This document shows positions 11,797 through 25,200 of a DNA stretch of 64,000 nt, in pieces. Below the pieces are notes generated by a model that was not told the DNA's origin, made no database searches, and saw only the letters and a program-made list of their open reading frames with translations. Origin of the DNA: Temnopleurus reevesii (taxonomy: Eukaryota; Echinodermata; Echinoidea; Temnopleuroida; Temnopleuridae); NCBI GenBank assembly GCA_036244855.1, contig BQKZ01001652.1:13087-77086 (forward strand), written 5' to 3'. The position numbers and the translations under genes are program-made. The stretch's first letter is position 1. Every line of letters starts with the position of its first letter.

Positions 11797-11860
11797 CAAA
11801 GCGCATGTAGCAGTCCGCCTGCGATGACGCGCTATATAAATGCAAGTTTATTATTCATTA
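11797..11860 (+). mobile_element. SINE 3' tail fragment
   Basis: AAAGCGCATGTAGCAGTCCG followed by GCGCTATATAAATGCAAG and TTATTATTC resembles the 3' end of the SINE upstream. The tRNA part is absent. Confidence 0.5.
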
Positions 11861-12324
11861 ATTACTCTATATTATTATTATCATTAGAAGTAGTATTCAT
11901 GAAAATTTTTAAATCAATCGATTTTTTACTCAACATTCATTTTGAAAATTCAGTCCGTCATACATGATGATTTAGATTATTACATTAAACTCAATGGGTT
12001 TTTTTTTAAAGCATTCTTTACTGTAATGTCAACTTCATATATAACGCCGGATGAACTCCTAAAAGACAATTCAGCCATTGAAACAACACATCCAAAAGCA
12101 TACAGCTCCTATCCCTCGCCCAGCAACTGTTTATCTATGCCATATTCATATCTATTATCACGACCGAAAAGAACGTGGTATAGATTTGTAGATGACGTGT
12201 GAATTGTTTTGATAATGACATTTGTCGTGTTTTGACCTCGTGGTCCATACTAGGCCCAGCCACACATGTGCGATAGCCAAGATAAAGATGCCTAGCCTAC
12301 ATTAAAATAATTCAAGAGTCTCTA

Positions 12325-12551
12325 AAGGCTCACCTTTTTCGTTTTTAACCTGCGTCGGCCTAACGTTTTTGAAAATTAAAAACGCTCCATATACGCATAG
12401 TATATGCTGATCAGACGGTGGACTGACGTTCGGCTTACACCGTACACCAATCTACCATGACCTGCGTCTTTGTGCGTACATGGATCATTTCTAATTTACG
12501 CGCAAACGCTTGGGCGACGCGGGTTAAAAACGCAGAGGTGTGGGTCCGCCT
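12325..12551. mobile_element. inverted-repeat element family B, copy 3
   Basis: The ends GGCTCACCTTTTTCGTTTTT and GCAGAGGTGTGGGTCCGCC are inverted relatives. Inside are CGTCGGCCTAACGTTTTTG and GGTGGACTGACGTTCGGC, as in the other copies. Confidence 0.7.
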
Positions 12552-13200
12552 AAAGTATGGGAACACACAGGGAAGACGATTGACTGACACTTAATTCTAA
12601 ATATGAACGTCGAGTGTAAGCTGAAAGCATACCCATAGAAAAATAAGGTTACAGACATTGTGTCCCAGTATTTTGGAACTTCTTGGGATCAACCTATAAC
12701 CCTGGGATACAATGCTGTTCCCCTCTGGCTCAAAGTTGTACCCAAGGGGTACACAATTCTACCCTATGCTGGGGGACAAAATTGTACCCTTAATGCTTGG
12801 GGACAACGTGTACCCTACAGGGTTCAGCCTGTGTTACATCGGACTGTCTCTCTATTGGGGTACAAATTTGCAACTGGATTATTCTGAGCATGTGTATCAT
12901 CAGAGTTGGCCTATTCCTTTCATATTCTTGCGCATGAGAACAGTGAAATGAATTCAATTTCGCTTGATATGTGTTAGTTAATAACACCAATGTGTGACTA
13001 CGCGTCTCGAGTTGTTCTACACGTCTCATTAGGTAGGTTTGTTATAGAATGTTCTCGCTTCATTGAATGGAAATCAAATTCGTCTTCCTCTCAGCCGGCC
13101 GCCATGTCTGTATTAAGATGAATCTCTTTTTGTTCCTTTATTTCTCTTTCAATAATCCATTCAACACGCAATGCTCGGATCTTTCAGTCACATTTGCTTT
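12552..13200. other. no gene seen; short GTACCC-containing internal repeats
   Basis: At about 12720-12870 the sequence contains several related TTGTACCC / GGGGTACA pieces about 25-50 bp apart, looking like a decayed tandem repeat. Open frames here are not supported by any domain. Confidence 0.4.
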
Positions 13201-13228
13201 TAAATCTTCAGCTTACAGCAGTTTTGAC

Positions 13229-13559
13229 ACCCCCCCCCCCCCCAAAAAAAAAACAAACAGATTTATAGAAGGATACACTTTTAAGAATAGAAGACTAAAT
13301 GTGTATAATTCATACACCTAAATTTGACAACCAATCTGGTATTAAACGTTCTCAAGTCTACAACAAGCTACGTAAAATAATCTTTCTGAGTTTTTTTAAG
13401 TGTGCACGTTTTGCTTTGTTTGTTTGCTTGTTTTTTTTTTTTTTTTTTTTTTTTTACAAAAGTTGGCTCATAAAGGTTAATAAAAGGATGGATTAACATT
13501 TCTACATGTATACATCATGTACATTTGTAAAATATGGGCCGGTCTTATCCCGTTTATCT

Positions 13560-13613
<54 letters not shown>

Positions 13614-13940
13614 TAAAAAAACACACAACACACACACACACTCACATTCTCTCATAATGCTTTGCTTTGACTTCTTTATCCCAAACGCCCCAAAGGCAAC
13701 CTAGGATTCATACATCCACTGACATAAACATACGCTCACCACGCCCAAAACCCACCTCATACCTACATACAAACACAAACACACACCCATACGCACCCAC
13801 AACTGACACCCATCCTACACACATACATGCCCCATCACACCTCTGGAGAAACGCCCACACTCCCACTCACACGCCATCCCACTCGTTAGCTCAGCCATTC
13901 TATCCCTCCTTTCCCGTTCTACAATCCACGTGCTGTTAAA
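13229..13940. repeat. homopolymer and dinucleotide repeat cluster
   Basis: Contains poly-C/poly-A at about 13230-13252, a poly-T run at 13431-13455, (CT)n at about 13565-13604 and (CA)n-rich sequence to about 13850. The Thr/His/Pro-rich frame at 13667-13939 follows from the composition. Confidence 0.85.
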
Positions 13941-16297
13941 CATCCAGCAACAGTGTCGGATGCCGAAGGAGAATGATGCATTTCACCACAATCGAACCTT
14001 TCAATCAAACAGTCCCCATTATGCTTGCCATCATTTGTACCTAAATTTGTGAATAGAGTTGTTAATTTCAATGTTTAAAGGGTAATTTTACAGCAAATGC
14101 GATAAGGACATCACATTTTTTTAAATGCAAATTAGACCTCCTTAAGAAACAAAGTCATGCGTATTCCAAAAAAAACATATTTGAATTCAATTTTGAAGAC
14201 CTTAATAAGTTGAAAGGATCGCTAATACAGCGTACAAAACGATCCAAATGTTGACATTATTTTGGGGAAAAACGATGACCGCCCTGTTATCTTTCGGATG
14301 CCTAATTTGTACCAAAAGTTATTTCAAAATAATTCCTCAATGTCAAATTTTTTTTTCAATTCAACTAAATTACATTCCACTCAACACATTCAATGATTGA
14401 GACAAACATCAATTTTGTCTAAAACTGTTAATACACAACAAAACTTAATACCCTGTATTCAGCAAAGACATAATTACATTCAAAAATGATATACTTCACT
14501 ATTTTAACAAAGAAGTCAATGTTGTTTGGGCAAGTTAGTAACCTGTCAAAGCACTTTGTATTTTTATTAAATTTTACAATGTAATTTTTTTACATAATTA
14601 GAACAGACAAATTATGCATTCTGTTAAAAAACTGCGCAGTTTTCACAAAACTGTGAGGGAAACCGTGGCACTACGTGTTCGGACACCCCCACCCTCCCTT
14701 TTTCGTCTTTCAAAAATACGTTATTCATTCTAAGACGATTTTTTTTCTTTTACAATTGTACTTTCTTATACCGCCCAAAATACAGACTGCTTGAAAAGTT
14801 TGCAGATATCTAACCGTCTGGGGAAACAATAAAGGATATGAACTCTTATCATCTAAATGAAAAAGTGGCGAACCGTCAAAACCGCGATGTCAATTTATGG
14901 ATATGTGGTTGATTGACTATCATAAGTGTTAGAATTGCTCCGGGCTGATTACACATACACAACTGGCATACATCGAGTTCCTTCCTTTCTGTCTATGACA
15001 TCTTGTTTCCTTGCATAAAGATAAGGATCGTTTCTTGTATTGATTGGCCGGCGAATTGACAGGCTCCTTCATTAAAAAAAATGTCGGTTTGACTTTGAAT
15101 TGCATAATGGAACTTTCTAGAAGAATACACAACAACACTGCATTTTCATTTCTACCAGTCATCGTACTTTCCCACTTACATTCCGTACACAGGTACATAT
15201 TCAGATTTTGCCCGTTCACATGCAATAAAGGTATATCCCTCAACGTAATTTATCAATTTTTTAATCATAAGGCGGGCGGAGCTGGTCCTCAGATGAAATA
15301 AAGAGTTCGATCTTTCAACAAAACCCATTTACAAGAAGACTTGAAGCAGTCATAATTTCTTATAGAATCAACACAGTTGTGATATCCACACAAGACAAAA
15401 TAATCTTTTCAATTTTAATAGCCTTGCAGCTGATTTGGAAAATTGAAGTTGCTGAATGTGTTCCATATCATTATGATTAAAATATCGTTTCCGTAATTGG
15501 CTTTTAATTTTATTTCAAAAGATTGAATGGATGATCCATTAATTTCTTCATTATAATAGGCTTCTGATTTTATTTTGACATATTTTATCATTTTATAGAG
15601 GATTGCATTTTTTCCAACAGGTGCTAGATTAATTCAAACTTCGTGGTGTAAAGGGGATATGTATGTTCTGTCTTTCTTTCCTATTATCTTTTTATTCTCG
15701 TTGTGTATAGACATTCGACACAAGAGCGAACATCTTTTGAAGAGTGTACTGAACCTGACATGAAAGAAAATCCACAAGTCCCGCAGCATATTCATAATTT
15801 TGTTATAAAAGTCGAGCATGATCATTATCTTAAAAATGGAAATTTTCATCATGTTCATTATTTTTTGCTTTTCTCCATTAGTTAAGGGAAGCTGCACCAG
15901 CCATCGTGCTTCTAGCATACTTAATCTAGGAGAAACCCACTGTTCCGGTAGTTCAGCCGGTGTGCCTATTTGATTAATATCGAGAATGCATAGTTAATGA
16001 GGATCTGGGAGTAGGGGGGCTCAAGAATTAGATGTAGATTACCCGACATATACCAACTTATTTTTACTGGCGTAGACAAGAAAAAAATGAGGTGTATTAG
16101 GGCTGAACGTACAACGAAATTCTAATCTAAATATACTACCACCATAATTACATGATAAAATGCAATTCGAACGCATCCGAGAAAGAATCATCAATACTAT
16201 GACAGCATTTTCCTGTCCTGCACGAGAACTGATAGATCATCATACATATGAACCAACTATGGTATCATACAAAAAATATATGAATAATAACAATGAA
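13941..16297. other. no gene seen
   Basis: About 2.3 kb of AT-rich DNA without recognisable domains, splice-linked exons, RNA genes or clear repeats. Confidence 0.5.
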
Positions 16298-16492
16298 AAT
16301 AGAATGCAATTTATATAGCGCACGTATCTACTTTACTACGACATGCTCATGGCGCTTTGCATTATTATTACCCTCACTTTAGATCGTCACCACCAACACT
16401 CAAACATTTCAAGGAATTAATATTCATGCCATGGGTTGAGTGCAGCACACTATGGTAGGATTTCTTGCTGAAAGAAATTGACGGCATGGGTA
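16298..16492 (-). mobile_element. tRNA-derived SINE copy, reverse orientation
   Basis: On the + strand this reads TTATATAGCGCAC ... GGCGCTTTGCATTATTATTA ... GGGTTGAGTGCAGCACAC ... TTTCTTGCTGAAAGAAATTG, the reverse complement of the SINE body at 11275-11556 (CTTCAGCAAGAAATTC ... TGTGCTGCACTCAACC ... AGCGCTATATAAA). It is diverged and 5'-truncated. Confidence 0.65.
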
Positions 16493-16944
16493 GAATTCTT
16501 TACAAGTGAAGCTTTCATTCCTAACGAAGTCATCCATTTTCTACGAGTTTAGTGTTAAAGTGCCATTGATTACGATATATTGCTCATGAATATAGACTGA
16601 ATCCTTATGGTTTTAACCTACTTCTAATGTAGATCTAAAAGCGGCACTACTGATCTGATGATACCTTTTTTACACCATAAAGCTCCACATTTGAACGCCC
16701 TGATATTCATGGATCTTACGCATAATACAGATCAGAAATGAGCAAATTTAAAGGAAATATGAAAGCACTGAGCAGACTGAAAGCCACAAGATTTTCTGTA
16801 AAAGTATGCTGGTTGGCATGGTAAACAATCGTGTGTTAAGAAATCTAAGGCCTAAAATGGAATTTGGTATGTACATTTACAGCGATCGAGGCTTTACTGC
16901 TGGCACGACGTTTGCTGAAATTTTGCAAAATGTTGTCGTTTTTT

Positions 16945-17150
16945 TTATGATGATCATGATGGTGACTTTGATGATGATGATGATGATTAGGATAATGATA
17001 ATGATAATGATGATGAGGAGGATAATTGACATAATGATGATGGTGATAATAATGATGAAGGTGGCGGTGATCTTGCTGTTATTGTTATTGTTGTTGGTGT
17101 TATTAGTCAGTTATCTCGTTTTGTTTATGATTGGTGTTGTTGTTATTATT
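16945..17150. repeat. ATG/GAT trinucleotide-rich tract
   Basis: Imperfect (GAT)n/(ATG)n followed by GTT-rich sequence. It yields a Met/Ile/Leu-rich open frame that I do not take for a gene. Confidence 0.8.
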
Positions 17151-17607
17151 GCTGTTGACATTCTTTTTCTCCTTTGTTGTTGTTACTTGCTTTGTAGTGA
17201 ACATTATATCCCCGAGTTCAAACTATGACTGGTTCGAAGTTTATATGTACATGATGTAGGAACGGAAGTAATGCGTTCTCGCCAATGTGACTGTTGCATC
17301 AATGGGCAAATATAGTTTGTACTTGGGGCGTCTGGGGGCGATTAGTTGTATTTATATAGAGCAGGTGAAAGTCTTGCTCTCTCACAAACAACCATATGAT
17401 GTAATGGATTTGAATACAGCAAAATACCGTTTAGGAGCAGTAGCATGAATGGAAACTGTTTGCATCGCATGTAAATTCAATGAGTAAAACATTCGGTTGC
17501 ATTTACAGCTTAATCAAAGTTGCTTTATTGATACAAAGAACAATGGTGATATATCATACCAATTGCCTCATTGATGTTTAAACTAGTTAGGATATAACGT
17601 TGCTAAT

Positions 17608-17785
17608 CCGTATTTATATAACGCTTAACACTTGCTTCATCAGAAGTGCCGGAGGTCTCTCATAATTACCCTTGCAATATAAGTGCAGCTATTATGCACG
17701 TTGCGTTTCAAGGGAGACATTCCTACCAGGGTACCATTAATCTCACCTGGGTGGAATGCAGCACCACGCAGATAATTTATCATGA
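17608..17785 (-). mobile_element. tRNA-derived SINE copy, reverse orientation
   Basis: ATTTATATAACGCTTAACAC, CGTTGCGTTTCAAGG and TCTCACCTGGGTGGAATGCA correspond, reversed, to the SINE body (ACCCAGGTGAGGTGAATGGG and others). Confidence 0.6.
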
Positions 17786-18781
17786 CGATTATCATGACGA
17801 TATATCGTCAACGCATAATGATGTCTCCAATCTTTGCTCCAACGCTATTATGCAATCATTGTATATCAAATCTGATTATAGAGTATAATAACAAAGTTTA
17901 TGAAATAAAGGAGCTGTTATCATCCAAGATTCATTATGACTCACTAGCGGTGCCATTTCTATTGACCTTGCCTTGTTTTAACTAAATATGTCGCCATATT
18001 TTCACTTTAGGGACTCAGCGTGGGAAGTGACCCGATACGAATATACGTGCTTGACCTAACTGGCAAACTGATTCAAAACGTATGCTTTATATTATAAGCT
18101 CTCTTGGGAATTTGAATAAGCTGTTTTTACATATGGTTCGTGATTAGATGATATCAATCCTATTTGTAGAGCTTCTTTCGCCTATTGTTCATAACAGCAG
18201 TGCAATAATTGTCACCCATCCAGACTTGAACCGATAAATTGTTTCCAATTTGTTCTTAAGAATTAGAGATCTTATTATGTAAAATACTTTATAAATCTAA
18301 TTGATCCCTGATTTGTATTTCAGTTATATATTTTTAAGCAGACTAATGACATCATTTATAATTCATGCTATGAAACATAAAATTATTGACGTGATATGAT
18401 AATTATTACAACACACAGCAAATATAAAGCCAACAACACACGTTGCGACAGGATTTTACGATTCAATTTGGAAAGAAAGTCGTACTAGCATTTAATATGG
18501 GCATTTAGACAAATCCAATCTCACCGATTCTTGTTCTGGAAACTCAAATGAAAGCTCCACTTATAATTTCAATGCGGTAATCAGCTCGTTACCACATAAA
18601 AGGGACAATGCAATTTTAAATCTTAAAACTGTATTAAGCCATTTTCCCGGCTATATTCTTAGTATTCCGAACTAAAGATTGGTTGTGGGTTTGTTTGTAT
18701 GTGTTTGAACATGTTGAATGCTTCTGAGATGTGATGTTTCATCGTAACTTCTCGTAACTTATGCGATGAGTTTAACGTTGA
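17786..18781. other. no gene seen
   Basis: AT-rich intergenic DNA; nothing recognised. Confidence 0.5.
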
Positions 18782-19008
18782 GGCCGACTCACACCTTTGC
18801 GCTTTTAGACTGCGTCGGCCTGCCGTTTTTGGAAATTAAAAACGTTCCCTCAAAGGCGCAGGTCATACGGTGGACCGACGCTCGCCGTACGCTTGTTCAG
18901 CACAAGCCGAGCGTCAGTCCATCGTCTGATCAGCGTATGCTATGCGCCCAGGAAGCGTTTTGAGTTTCTAAACATGCAGGATAAAAAAGGCCAAGGTGTG
19001 AGGCGGCC
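18782..19008. mobile_element. inverted-repeat element family B, copy 4
   Basis: The element runs from GGCCGACTCACACCTTTGCG to CCAAGGTGTGAGGCGGCC; the two ends are inverted repeats. Inside are TGCGTCGGCCTGCCGTTTTT and an inner inverted pair around CGGTGGACCGACGCTC and GAGCGTCAGTCCATCG. It is the best-delimited copy together with 28168-28407. Confidence 0.8.
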
Positions 19009-19264
19009 TTGAGGTATGACATCATTATTACTCGGTTTCGAAAATTCCAGGTGTATACAATACAATTCGAGAGGGTCGCGCCTTCAATATCAAATCCTGG
19101 CGTTAGGTCCAGCTCAGATTTAGTTTCAAATGCGGCTTCCACTAAACAAGTTTTCACAGCCGGCTTGGAGGACCAGTTGTGTCCCCGTTCAGATTAGAGG
19201 CCAACAACGTGGATTTCCAATCCACTTTGCGCAAATTGGCTCTGTTGCTATGACAACTTATTCA

Positions 19265-19291
19265 GCTTCTTCTTCTTCTTCTTCTTCTTCG
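19265..19291. repeat. (TTC)n microsatellite
   Basis: About eight TTC units. Confidence 0.85.
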
Positions 19292-19881
19292 GTTGGATTT
19301 ATTTGGCAATCAGCCATCATTGATTTTTTGCCACAAAATTACGTTTTATATCACTTTTTTAAGTATATATACGTACAAATATATTGTTTTTGATCACTGC
19401 ATTTTTAACATATATATACATTTTTTTAATCGGGAGGGAGAAAAATGAACAATAAGAATCACAATCTAGATGTCGCAGATAAGAAATACCCTGCCAGTTC
19501 ACTGTAACTGTCAAATATTCTAGGCTCAACCTTCTTGCGTGTATAATTATATATCTATGGTTCCTCATTGACTACACGCAAAATCTTGCAAGTGCTTCAA
19601 GGTCAGTTTGAAGGTTAAACCACTTAAGGCCGCCCTACGAATCTTGCGCGTCCAGATTACCGGCTGAACTGGTTCCTGGTTACAAATAGATTTTTACCGA
19701 AGTGAATGTCCCAGCCTATATGGAAGTTCACTTTAATTTGTTTGTTTTACTTTGTATATCTGATTGTTGTTACTTTTGAATAGAATAAATACAAATTGTT
19801 GTTAAACTAATTTCTGTTAATCTGGTTTCCGTTAAAATAGTTTTAATGTTGTAGATCTGAACGGGGTGTCGGTTCTCTTTA

Positions 19882-20010
19882 GGCCCCGGTCACAAAGGAC
19901 CCCGGAAGCAACACGATTCACCCCGACTCGTTGTTCTGAGGCAATTAACTGTGAATTAACAAAGAGTCGGGGTGAATCGTGTTGCTTCCGGGGTCCTATG
20001 TGACCGGGGC
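19882..20010. mobile_element. palindromic MITE family A, copy 2
   Basis: GGCCCCGGTCACAAAGGACC at the left and its near complement GGTCCTATGTGACCGGGGC at the right, with CAACACGATTCACCCCGACT in the arms. TTAG occurs directly outside both ends and may be the target duplication. Confidence 0.85.
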
Positions 20011-22120
20011 ATTAGCAGAGATGCTCCAAAAAATTATGATAGCGTTGAAATAGCTGGATAATAGAAGACGGAACACTCAGAAACTGTGTTTATCAAGGGC
20101 TATATGATTTGTGTGTATTATTATTGCATGTTATCTACGTTAGATATGAATGTATTATAATGCTTCAATCAATGCTATACAACCGTATTCAGATACTTCA
20201 AATGGATAAAAGTAAGGCCGGACACCTCATCCGGGGGACAATTTGCTCAGGTCAAACTTGTTCGGAGGACAATTCGCCCTAAAGACGACTCCTCCGTGGA
20301 CATAACCCTGCATGGTTTAAGGAGGTTTTATTTTTGTTTGTGTCTTTCTTTTTTTTTTACAGGGTTGAGCTGCATATACGGGCATGCCGAAAAACAGCTA
20401 GCCAAGCTGGAAGCATGTTTTTTACACACCGTATTTAAACAAACTGAAACTAAAACTGAAAATTCCGGGGAAATATTCCTCTGTGCAATTATGTCGACAC
20501 ATGCATAATTTGTAAACAACACCGTGGTATATTGTAGTGTAGCAAACATGGGAAAGTACATTGTGTGTGCGTTTAAGAATATAGTTCCAAATTAGTATTT
20601 ACAACACACCATAATGGTGAACATGATAATAGTTCGGTATGAAATAGCGCACGATAAAGTTTCTCAAAGTGCTTGGTGACATACAAAAGTAAAAACCACC
20701 ACCACCACCAACAACAACTACAACGCATCTATGTACCCTACCCTATGTACATAAGACATCATTATATTTGTATAAATAATTACTAAACTAATATTAACCA
20801 TATACAAATGAAATAAAACAACACAATTCAATACACTTTGGCTGATTAGTAAGGTCACGTGTAAAAGGTATGGGACTTTAGTCAGTTATTTTGGGTACAA
20901 TGAACTTAACACTAGACAGACATGGCGTGTATTTGTATTGGTTCGCAGAAAATGCTACATCGCAATTAGTCCCATATATTAAATTTCACGTTGCTGTCTT
21001 CCCGCACTTGAAAAGGTATAATGAACCTTCAACCTGCGGGGAGCGAGCGAGTGACATATGTCTGTAGGCGCGCTACTGCTGGCGGTGACGCGTCATGCAG
21101 TACAAGAGCTAAGAGACGCCTAATTAAGGTGTCACAAGAAAAGTAATTTCTTTAATAGCTCGGTTACATCGGGTTAAAAAGGAAAAGGAGAGACTCATTG
21201 TAGGTCTGAATTGTGACAATGAAATAAAATTCTTAGAAAGGTGAATATAAATTCAACAAATCTATAAATACTTTTCTTGATGCTTCCATTTCCTCGAACA
21301 CAATGTTACTGTAAATTAAATGTGTGGAACATATTTGTATCAAAAACCATTGCAAATAATGATTAAGAAAACTCCGACGTGATTGGAAAGATGATATAGT
21401 TTGTTGATATAATACAAATATTCACCACGATTCATAAAAGGCGCTGAATGTAACATTGAATATGAAATATCAATAGATTGAAATCAGTGTTCTTCAGGAA
21501 TTCTTCTTTAATGTAGAAAATAAATAACTGAACTTTGATACTTTATGACGTGTTTCGTAATATCAATTTGTGAATAATCATCATAACGATAGTTTCGCGT
21601 TGTTGGGGAAGTGTAGGCACGCATCAATTGTAGCCCACTTTTTCACGATAAATGTTCATTGCATGCTAACATATCATCTTCAGACATTGTAAGATGCATT
21701 TAAATACTTTCCATCGGTCATTCTCTAGTAGAACCCGTCGTAAAAAACACCAATTAAAAGAAGCATGGCCAGCTGCACATAAAATGTTACGCAATCGTGT
21801 TAAAGCTACAAGGCTAGGCGGCTTAAAGCCGTGTGCATCATGCATGTCAACATTTATTAGCGGTTCAAGGAATATAAGATCAAGAGAAGTGCATTTATTT
21901 CCAAGTCGTCAACCGGGACATGCTTTTTATTAAGATATGATAGGTTAGTCACACCCCAGTCTGACCCCACACTGTTCACTAACCTGCTAACGGACTAATC
22001 TTGAATTTCATTGTAAATTAATATTTCATTGTGTCATTAATATTATACCTTGACTTGACAAAGATTACAATTTTTTAAACACAATTGATATTTTTTCCAC
22101 AAACAATAATGATGATAATA
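20011..22120. other. no gene seen
   Basis: About 2.1 kb with a short CCA/CAA tract near 20697-20720. The short frame at 21694-21933 is basic but matches nothing I know. Confidence 0.5.
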
Positions 22121-22288
22121 ATGGTTGCAACTTGTGTAGCGCACATGTCCACCAAATCTGTGGCGCTAAAAGCTTTACAAGCTTCGCATCGCAAGGAATT
22201 TCTTCCTGTCGTCGGCCCAATTTACCACACCTGGGTGGAGAGCAGCATAATATTGTAAAATTTCTTGCTGAAGGAAATTAGCTCCAAA
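22121..22288 (-). mobile_element. tRNA-derived SINE copy, reverse orientation
   Basis: GTGTAGCGCACATGTCC, CACACCTGGGTGGAGAGCAG and TTTCTTGCTGAAGGAAATTA correspond, reversed, to the SINE body at 11275-11556. Confidence 0.65.
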
Positions 22289-25200
22289 CTTCTCACTATA
22301 ACTGTTGTATAAAAATTCATAAAAATATGTTTTTTGTGCAGAGCATTTTTAAAGTTGCTTCACAAGTTTGCCGCGTTTCAATATTTCCAACATTCCTACC
22401 AAGTTGTTTAATCAATTTAATCCAAACGTAAGTAAAGAAAAGAAAATATGCACTGTATTTTAGCTCATCGAAGAATTTCCTCATGATACAAATCCTATGT
22501 AGCGTAATTAATGACGGGTTAAGTAATCTCATTTCAGTTTTCTGTAGGCTTCCGGCTTTTCTATACTCTCTAATCATCGTCGTCATCTTGGTAGTTGGTC
22601 GGAGTAGTGGTACTAACAACGCTCGACGGCCACCGCCATTACACGGAGCGCAGCCTATAATGTGGCGTACCCTTTGTGTTCGAAGACAGTAATGATTGTG
22701 ACAAATTAGCGTTTAGGAGACGAGTACAGATTATAGAAGATACAAGATGGAGGTTCGTGCATGGGAAATTCAACACAGATATGTCTTTCCCATTGGATTT
22801 TACGAACATATATTAATTCATGAATGTGTTTTAGAATAATTTTTCTTCATCAATCTTTGAAATAATTTGCAATGAAAATGTGCAGGTCTGTCGTGCATGA
22901 TTTGATTTAGACAAAGTGGAATAAGCCGGCTGCTGTACTACCAAAACAAATGGCAGAAAATAATAAAGATAGGATCATATAGTAAAAAAGAGAAATGGAA
23001 AGAGAGGAAGAAAGAGAGAAATAGGGAAGGGGAGACGGAGACAGATTTGGGGAGAGGAGGGAGGGGTGACCTGAAATAAATGTTTAAAACATTACTAGTT
23101 ATCTGAGTCAGAGAGAAGATTGTGGTGCGCATTGTTTATGCTTTAGACTTGGTAGATGAATATTGATGAAGTAGCCTGCAGCCGAACGTACAGTGACACT
23201 GCATTTTCTAACCGAAATCCTGTGATTTTTGTTTTTCCCCTTTTAGAGGCTCGAAACCCTCTCTAAATTTATAATTCCTACATGTTTTTTCCCATCCTTT
23301 TTTTTAAATGAGAGTACAGAAGAAATATATCATGAAAAAGGTCTTCGCCACAAATTTGCTCCCCACCCTCTTCCAGCAAAGTTGGCGCCCCCAGGGACTG
23401 AGATGGGCTGACAAGCAAAAACACAATTAACAAACATAAAAAAAAGAAATAAACAAAAAAATTAAAAACAAAAAAGAAAATTTAGAAAAAATTTTACCTC
23501 ATATTTTACCTCTGACCCAGGAAGCTAGCGACCCCTCCCCCACACTTCTTCAAAGGTGCGTGCATGTAATAGGAATGATAAATAATTAAGACTTTTGACA
23601 CAACTTTGTACTCCCAGCACTGGTGTAAATTTAGTACATGATCGGTGTTAATCTTTAAAAAAATAGCAAAGTGGGGATCTTAATTTGATGGTGCAGTAAA
23701 TTAAAACCTAGATGGAACAAAATGTTTTTACCACTTATGACATTTTAGTTTGACACAAAAATTCTTCTTACCTCATTCATGTCATTCGTGGGTTGTATTT
23801 TTTAATATAATAATATATCATGATATATTACAACGTATTTTAGAGCGCATGTACGTCCGCACATAAACACATCCAGGCCCAAATGCATATACACACACAT
23901 ACATATTTTCCCATACATACACACGCACACAAACACAGATATGCATACACAAACAGGCACACACCATAGAGATATCTCTATGCACACACATATACACAAT
24001 ATGCACATGCACACCCTTATATCCGCAGTACACCACAGTTTCAAAAGTAAACTTTCAAGCATCTACCATTACGTTTCACATGAGTGTAAACCTGAGAGTA
24101 TTAATACACTATGGTGTAAATCATCCTTTGTCGAGGATCATGGCATCGGAATTCAGATGACCATATTTGCAACCTCTCAAGATTGTGACCATGAATATTT
24201 TGGCGACAATTCTTGTTAAGAGAACACGACGGTTTCTATGCCAACTAACTTTTAACAAATTAGGACCTGCGTTTTGACTCCTCGTTCCCATGATAATGAA
24301 CTAGATGTCCATTTTGATTACATCTTGAAAATGCAGTGGATGGAATGCAAATAAAGGTTGTGAACAAGATGGTCATCGCTATCGGCTATTTGATAATACA
24401 CATAAATGATTGCAATGAGGGTTTTGTCTATGTAACTTGTGTTTTATTTTTGTTTGATTTAGTCTAAGCTTTTTCAAAGTCTTAAGTTTCTACTCCTTTT
24501 TTTTTTGTTCCCTTTTCTTAATATCCATCATTTTTCTTGTTATTCCTCCTGATTTTCTTCTTCTTCGTTATCATCTTTCTCTCATTCTTCTTTTGTTCTT
24601 GTTCTTCCTCGTCTTCTTCTCTCTCTTCGTCTTCTTATTCAGATATTTTTCTTTTCTTTCCTTTTTCCTGTAATTCTGCATGTAGTAAACTATATTCTTT
24701 TTTCTTTAATTTTCATGCTGAATTCTTTTCTCCTTTTTGATTCTTCTTCCCCGTCCTCGTCGTTTTTTTCTCCTCCCTATTCTACTGCTCCTTCATCTTC
24801 CTCTTCTTTTTCTTTATTTAAATAATAATTTTGACCTATATTTCTATAACAATTTTATGACACGGATTCAGTCTCATCGGAAAACCATGATTATCTTTTA
24901 CAATTACGTTTGTATTCTCTCTCATCTTCATTTCAATTTTTACCTTAGATTCAATCTTACAATCAGACTATAGTTTCATGAAATCAGGCAGCATTCCTTG
25001 GGACGCTAACAGGTGTAAAACTATTCCCTAGAACATCATGTCTTCTCCCCTTATGCCCCGAGCGCGACAATTTTCACACCGAGCCGCCTTATGACGTCTT
25101 TCCCCGTTAATATTTCATCCCAACTTTTACGATCTACCCCAATCTGCGACACTGCATCTGTGCATACGTTGCGCCACTACGTCCACGCACCATTCTCACT

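Noticed and set aside
16806..17228. 140-residue Met/Ile-rich open frame resembling a membrane protein
   Set aside because: It is the reading of ATG/GAT and GTT repeats; the apparent hydrophobicity comes from the microsatellite.
22483..22692. Hydrophobic segment (LPAFLYSLIIVVILVVG) as the missing signal-peptide exon of nAChR B
   Set aside because: No fitting phase-1 donor or start context could be established, and the distance to the next exon is more than 5 kb. Kept as an unproven possibility.
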